Positions 61,120 to 64,000 of a stretch of 64,000 nucleotides of DNA are shown piece after piece. The notes beneath the pieces are model-generated. The model did not search any database and had not been told where the DNA came from. It saw nothing but the letters and a program-made list of their open reading frames with translations. The DNA comes from Anthropogastromicrobium aceti (GTDB lineage Bacteria > Bacillota > Clostridia > Lachnospirales > Lachnospiraceae), in the NCBI RefSeq assembly GCF_025567095.1, contig NZ_JAOQJH010000009.1, one strand, 5' to 3'. The stretch's first letter is position 1. Each line of letters starts with the position of its first letter. The position numbers were made by a program, and so were the translations under genes.

Positions 61120-63132
61120 TTAAATCTCCTCTACTACAAAGCCCCATGGTGCAAGCGTCAAACGATCTTTTTTCAAAACTGCGCCCTCCTCTTTGAGCAC
61201 TCTTGATACCTTTGACGCCTCTTTTGGCAGCTTCACGCTCTGTTCCTTTCCTGAATAATTAAACAGATAGCGAATCTTTTTCCCCTCCTGATTTACACCC
61301 TCTTTTATGATAACTGGAAATGCAATTTCCTGCTTCCAGCCCCAAAGTCCTGCCTCTTTTACAATGCTGGCAGTCAATTTCTTTATGTATGCACTGCTTG
61401 TCTTGCAGGCGATATAATAGCAAGTACCTTTGCCCCAGCTGTTTTTAGTTACCGCGGCATACTCTTTCCACATATAATGATCATAAAAGGCAAGTACCTT
61501 TGCCCCAGTTGGCTCAACTAACTCCATAAAGTCTTGTACCTGCAATTCATCCTTTGACACGCCAAATGTTTCACCAGACAGACCAACATTTTTTGGTGCA
61601 GTAAAACGATCATACCAGGCACCCATGCACTCAGAAAGACCTGCCGGCTGTCTGTCACAATTCACCTTGACATGCTCATCAGTAAAGCCTGTCTTAAAGG
61701 TAGCAACAAGTGTACCTCCATTTGCTGCAAATGCTGATAAACGCTCAAATACTTCCTTTGGCGCACTATATAATGCAGGGACAAAAATCACTTTATATGC
61801 ATCGAGATTAGTTTCATCTGTCCAGATAATATCACACTCTATATTCTGCTCATAAAGTGCATCATAAATCCAGCGCACAACATCATTATAGGAAGTTTTT
61901 CCGCCAGGAATTTGGAACCAGTTAAGCGCAGTTAATGCTTCATTGCTGACCATAATAGCAGCCTGATTCGTTTTCTTTAAGTGAATCAATTTGTCGCTTA
62001 AGGCCTCAAATGATTTTCCTATCTGGCTAACCTCACGATAAATTGCATTCTCCTGCAGATCATGACTTAAAATACCTTTCCAGTATGTTTCACATGCATT
62101 GTGAATTGAATGCCAATGCCAGTACATCACACTGTCAGCTCCGCTTGCAAGATGAGAAAATGCCTGTAATTTAAGCTGACCTGGATATGGTGTCCACTCT
62201 GGAAAACCTTGTGCTTCTGTCTCAATTACAAGATAATTATCCTTTTTAAGTGAACGTGTCATATCACCACAGAAGGAAATTTCCTTTCCTGTCAGATCAT
62301 CCTGTGATGGATGATAAATATCACAGCCTGCTATTGTAAGTGCCTTTGATGCAGCCGGATGGTCAACATCTGTTTGAACACCGTAAGAATGACCCTTCCA
62401 TGCAAAGTCAAAATTATGAGTAACAAACTGATCCTCGCGCAGATATTCCTGCACAATGCTTCTTTGCCACATCAAAAATTCCGTTACAAGACTTCTTTGA
62501 AACTGCTCAAATGCACAGCCAAGGCTTCCATTTATAGTACCTCTTACACTTGGAAACTGCTCCCAGCTGTTAATTCTGTTACTCCAGTAATCCAGTCCGA
62601 AATCGTGATTGAACCTCTCAATATCTCCCTGATACTGCTTCTTAATCCATGATACAAATGCCTGCTGTACATTTTCGCTGCTCGTACCAAAATGCTTTGT
62701 CTCATTGTCAAGCTGAAATCCAATAACGCAGGAATAGTCCTTTACCACTTCCATCAGCTTACGAATAATACGCTCGCAGTAGAAACGGTAAGCGTGATGT
62801 GTTATGTCCATAATCTGACGCGCACCGTATGGACGTTGCCCACTCTTATCTGTCACCATGATATCCGGATACTTTTTTGCCATCCAAGCTGGTATTGCAT
62901 ATGTTGGTGTTCCGATAATAACATTAATTTTTTCACGTTCACAAGCTTCTAGTACCTTTGTGACATGAGAAAAATCAAACACTCCGTCTTCTGGCTCTTC
63001 TGTGCTCCAAGTCGACTCTGCAATCCTGATTACATTGATTCCTGCCTTTTTCATCATAGCAAGATCCTTGTCAAGCCGTTCATACGGCATATACTCATCA
63101 TAATATGCACATCCATATAATAAATGATCCAT
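61120..63132 (-). CDS. GH42 beta-galactosidase
   Basis: A 670-residue glycosidase in three parts: a catalytic barrel (about 1-380), a trimerisation domain (390-590) and a C-terminal beta domain. The acid/base Glu is in GFQLDNET near residue 144 and the nucleophile in YLVIETEAQG near 304. GCAYYDEYMPYERLDKDLAM is the family N-terminus. There is no signal peptide, so it works on imported galactosides. The frame opens at GTG 63135, but ATG 63132 has the better spacing (8 bases) to GGGAGG. Confidence 0.93.
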   Translation of the reverse strand: MDHLLYGCAYYDEYMPYERLDKDLAMMKKAGINVIRIAESTWSTEEPEDGVFDFSHVTKVLEACEREKINVIIGTPTYAIPAWMAKKYPDIMVTDKSGQRPYGARQIMDITHHAYRFYCERIIRKLMEVVKDYSCVIGFQLDNETKHFGTSSENVQQAFVSWIKKQYQGDIERFNHDFGLDYWSNRINSWEQFPSVRGTINGSLGCAFEQFQRSLVTEFLMWQRSIVQEYLREDQFVTHNFDFAWKGHSYGVQTDVDHPAASKALTIAGCDIYHPSQDDLTGKEISFCGDMTRSLKKDNYLVIETEAQGFPEWTPYPGQLKLQAFSHLASGADSVMYWHWHSIHNACETYWKGILSHDLQENAIYREVSQIGKSFEALSDKLIHLKKTNQAAIMVSNEALTALNWFQIPGGKTSYNDVVRWIYDALYEQNIECDIIWTDETNLDAYKVIFVPALYSAPKEVFERLSAFAANGGTLVATFKTGFTDEHVKVNCDRQPAGLSECMGAWYDRFTAPKNVGLSGETFGVSKDELQVQDFMELVEPTGAKVLAFYDHYMWKEYAAVTKNSWGKGTCYYIACKTSSAYIKKLTASIVKEAGLWGWKQEIAFPVIIKEGVNQEGKKIRYLFNYSGKEQSVKLPKEASKVSRVLKEEGAVLKKDRLTLAPWGFVVEEI

Positions 63133-63159
63133 CACGCTTTCCTCCCGCTGTTTTTTAAT

Positions 63160-63993
63160 TTATTGCTCCTGCCACTTACGCACCATGGCAATCTCTCTTG
63201 CATAACCGTCATCCTCGTTAGGTGTCTCAAGAATAAATGGACGACCCTGAAGCGCCGGATGAGTGACAACTCTTCTTAAAGCTTCCTCTCCAATTTTTCC
63301 AAGACCAAGCTTTTGGTGGCGATCCTTATGTGCACCGCAATCATTCATACTGTCATTTAAATGTACAGCACACAGTTTGTCAAGACCGATCAGACGATCA
63401 AACTCAGAAATAACTTCATCAAGATGATTAACGATATCATAACCACCGTCCCACACATGACATGTATCAAAACAAACACCAAGTTTTTCCTTACATGAAA
63501 CACGGTCCATGATTTCTTTTAATTCCTCAAAGCTTCTTCCGACCTCGCTTCCCTTTCCGGCCATCGTCTCAAGTAAAATCGTTACGCTCTGTGTACTGCT
63601 TATGCACTCATTTAACGCTGCTGCTATAAGCTCAATGCCGACTTCGCTTCCCTGACCAACATGTGAACCCGGATGAAAATTGTAAAAGGCACCTGGCAAA
63701 TATTCCATACGCCTTATATCATCCTTTAGCATCTCCACAGAAAATTTGCGAATATCCTCCTTTGCTGCACAAACATTCATTGTATATGGTGCATGTGCAA
63801 CAAGAGGACCAAATGAGTAATCTTTCATCAGTGTCAGAAGACGCTGTACATCTTCATCTTTTATCTCTTTTGCGCTTCCGCCTCTTGGATTTCTTGTGAA
63901 AAAGGCAAACGTATCACCGCCAAGCGCTACTTCCTGTTTGCCCATCGCCTCATATCCCTTTGACGAAGAAACGTGATTTCCAATATAAATCAT
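63160..63993 (-). CDS. nfo: Endonuclease IV (AP endonuclease)
   Basis: A 277-residue zinc barrel enzyme that cuts DNA 5' of abasic sites. Metal-binding segments are LVAHAPYTMN, FNFHPGSHVGQG, ILLETMAGKGSEVG, GVCFDTCHVWDGGYD, AVHLNDSMNDCGAHKDRHQ and FILETPNEDDG. Length is normal. The start codon is 7 bases from the window edge, so its promoter is not visible. It is the first visible gene of a closely spaced minus-strand series reaching down to 53603. Confidence 0.95.
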   Translation of the reverse strand: MIYIGNHVSSSKGYEAMGKQEVALGGDTFAFFTRNPRGGSAKEIKDEDVQRLLTLMKDYSFGPLVAHAPYTMNVCAAKEDIRKFSVEMLKDDIRRMEYLPGAFYNFHPGSHVGQGSEVGIELIAAALNECISSTQSVTILLETMAGKGSEVGRSFEELKEIMDRVSCKEKLGVCFDTCHVWDGGYDIVNHLDEVISEFDRLIGLDKLCAVHLNDSMNDCGAHKDRHQKLGLGKIGEEALRRVVTHPALQGRPFILETPNEDDGYAREIAMVRKWQEQ

Positions 63994-64000
63994 TCTCTAT

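Overview
The window is AT-rich Bacillota DNA. The gene content points to Clostridia, most likely a gut Lachnospiraceae relative: a methionine synthase without its own reactivation domain, a GH3 glucosidase with reversed domain order, an LTA-synthase-like enzyme, TrkA/TrkH, an FNT channel, ABC-F, NlpC/P60 hydrolases, AGGAGG ribosome binding sites and TTGACA-N17-TATAAT promoters. The species cannot be fixed from the sequence. I saw no rRNA, tRNA, CRISPR array or complete insertion sequence.

Layout. 1-7.1 kb is accessory: the start of a TnpB-like gene cut by the window edge, a four-gene ABC transporter operon with its own lipoprotein, a HicB-type antitoxin without a visible toxin, and three small proteins of unknown function. 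7.1-21.3 kb is a minus-strand surface-polysaccharide operon. It runs from a promoter at 21.3 kb through CDP-glucose synthesis (rfbF, rfbG, rfbH), a ThDP enzyme, an SDR, a C-methyltransferase-like protein and a zinc alcohol dehydrogenase. It ends with a GT2 transferase, a LicD protein, a flippase and a membrane glycosyltransferase. The set resembles the route to the branched 3,6-dideoxyhexose yersiniose.

21.4-27.2 kb holds ABC-F and a methionine/folate operon (metF, separate MetH activation protein, metH). 27.3-34.4 kb holds trpF, a sulP gene broken by an internal deletion, a regulator gene split by a perfect 101-bp tandem duplication, a second regulator of the same architecture, an NlpC/P60 protein, two paralogous XRE regulators behind repeat-rich DNA, and an FNT transporter. 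34.5-40.8 kb is housekeeping: proBA, asnA, trkH-trkA. 40.8-49.3 kb has a large secreted NlpC/P60 enzyme with Thr-rich repeats, an SDR, a heterodimeric ABC exporter, and a CNNM/CorC protein preceded by a 25-codon coupled reading frame.

49.3-64 kb has a GH3 glucosidase, trpS with an unexplained rod-like hairpin upstream, and a tightly packed minus-strand series: nfo, GH42 beta-galactosidase, MATE exporter, hflX, a fusion gene and an LTA-synthase-like enzyme. The fusion gene is the most interesting item. It joins a Tet(M)/EF-G-like ribosomal GTPase to a YacP/Rae1-type NYN ribonuclease and sits 19 bp downstream of hflX, which suggests a self-contained ribosome-directed GTPase-nuclease.
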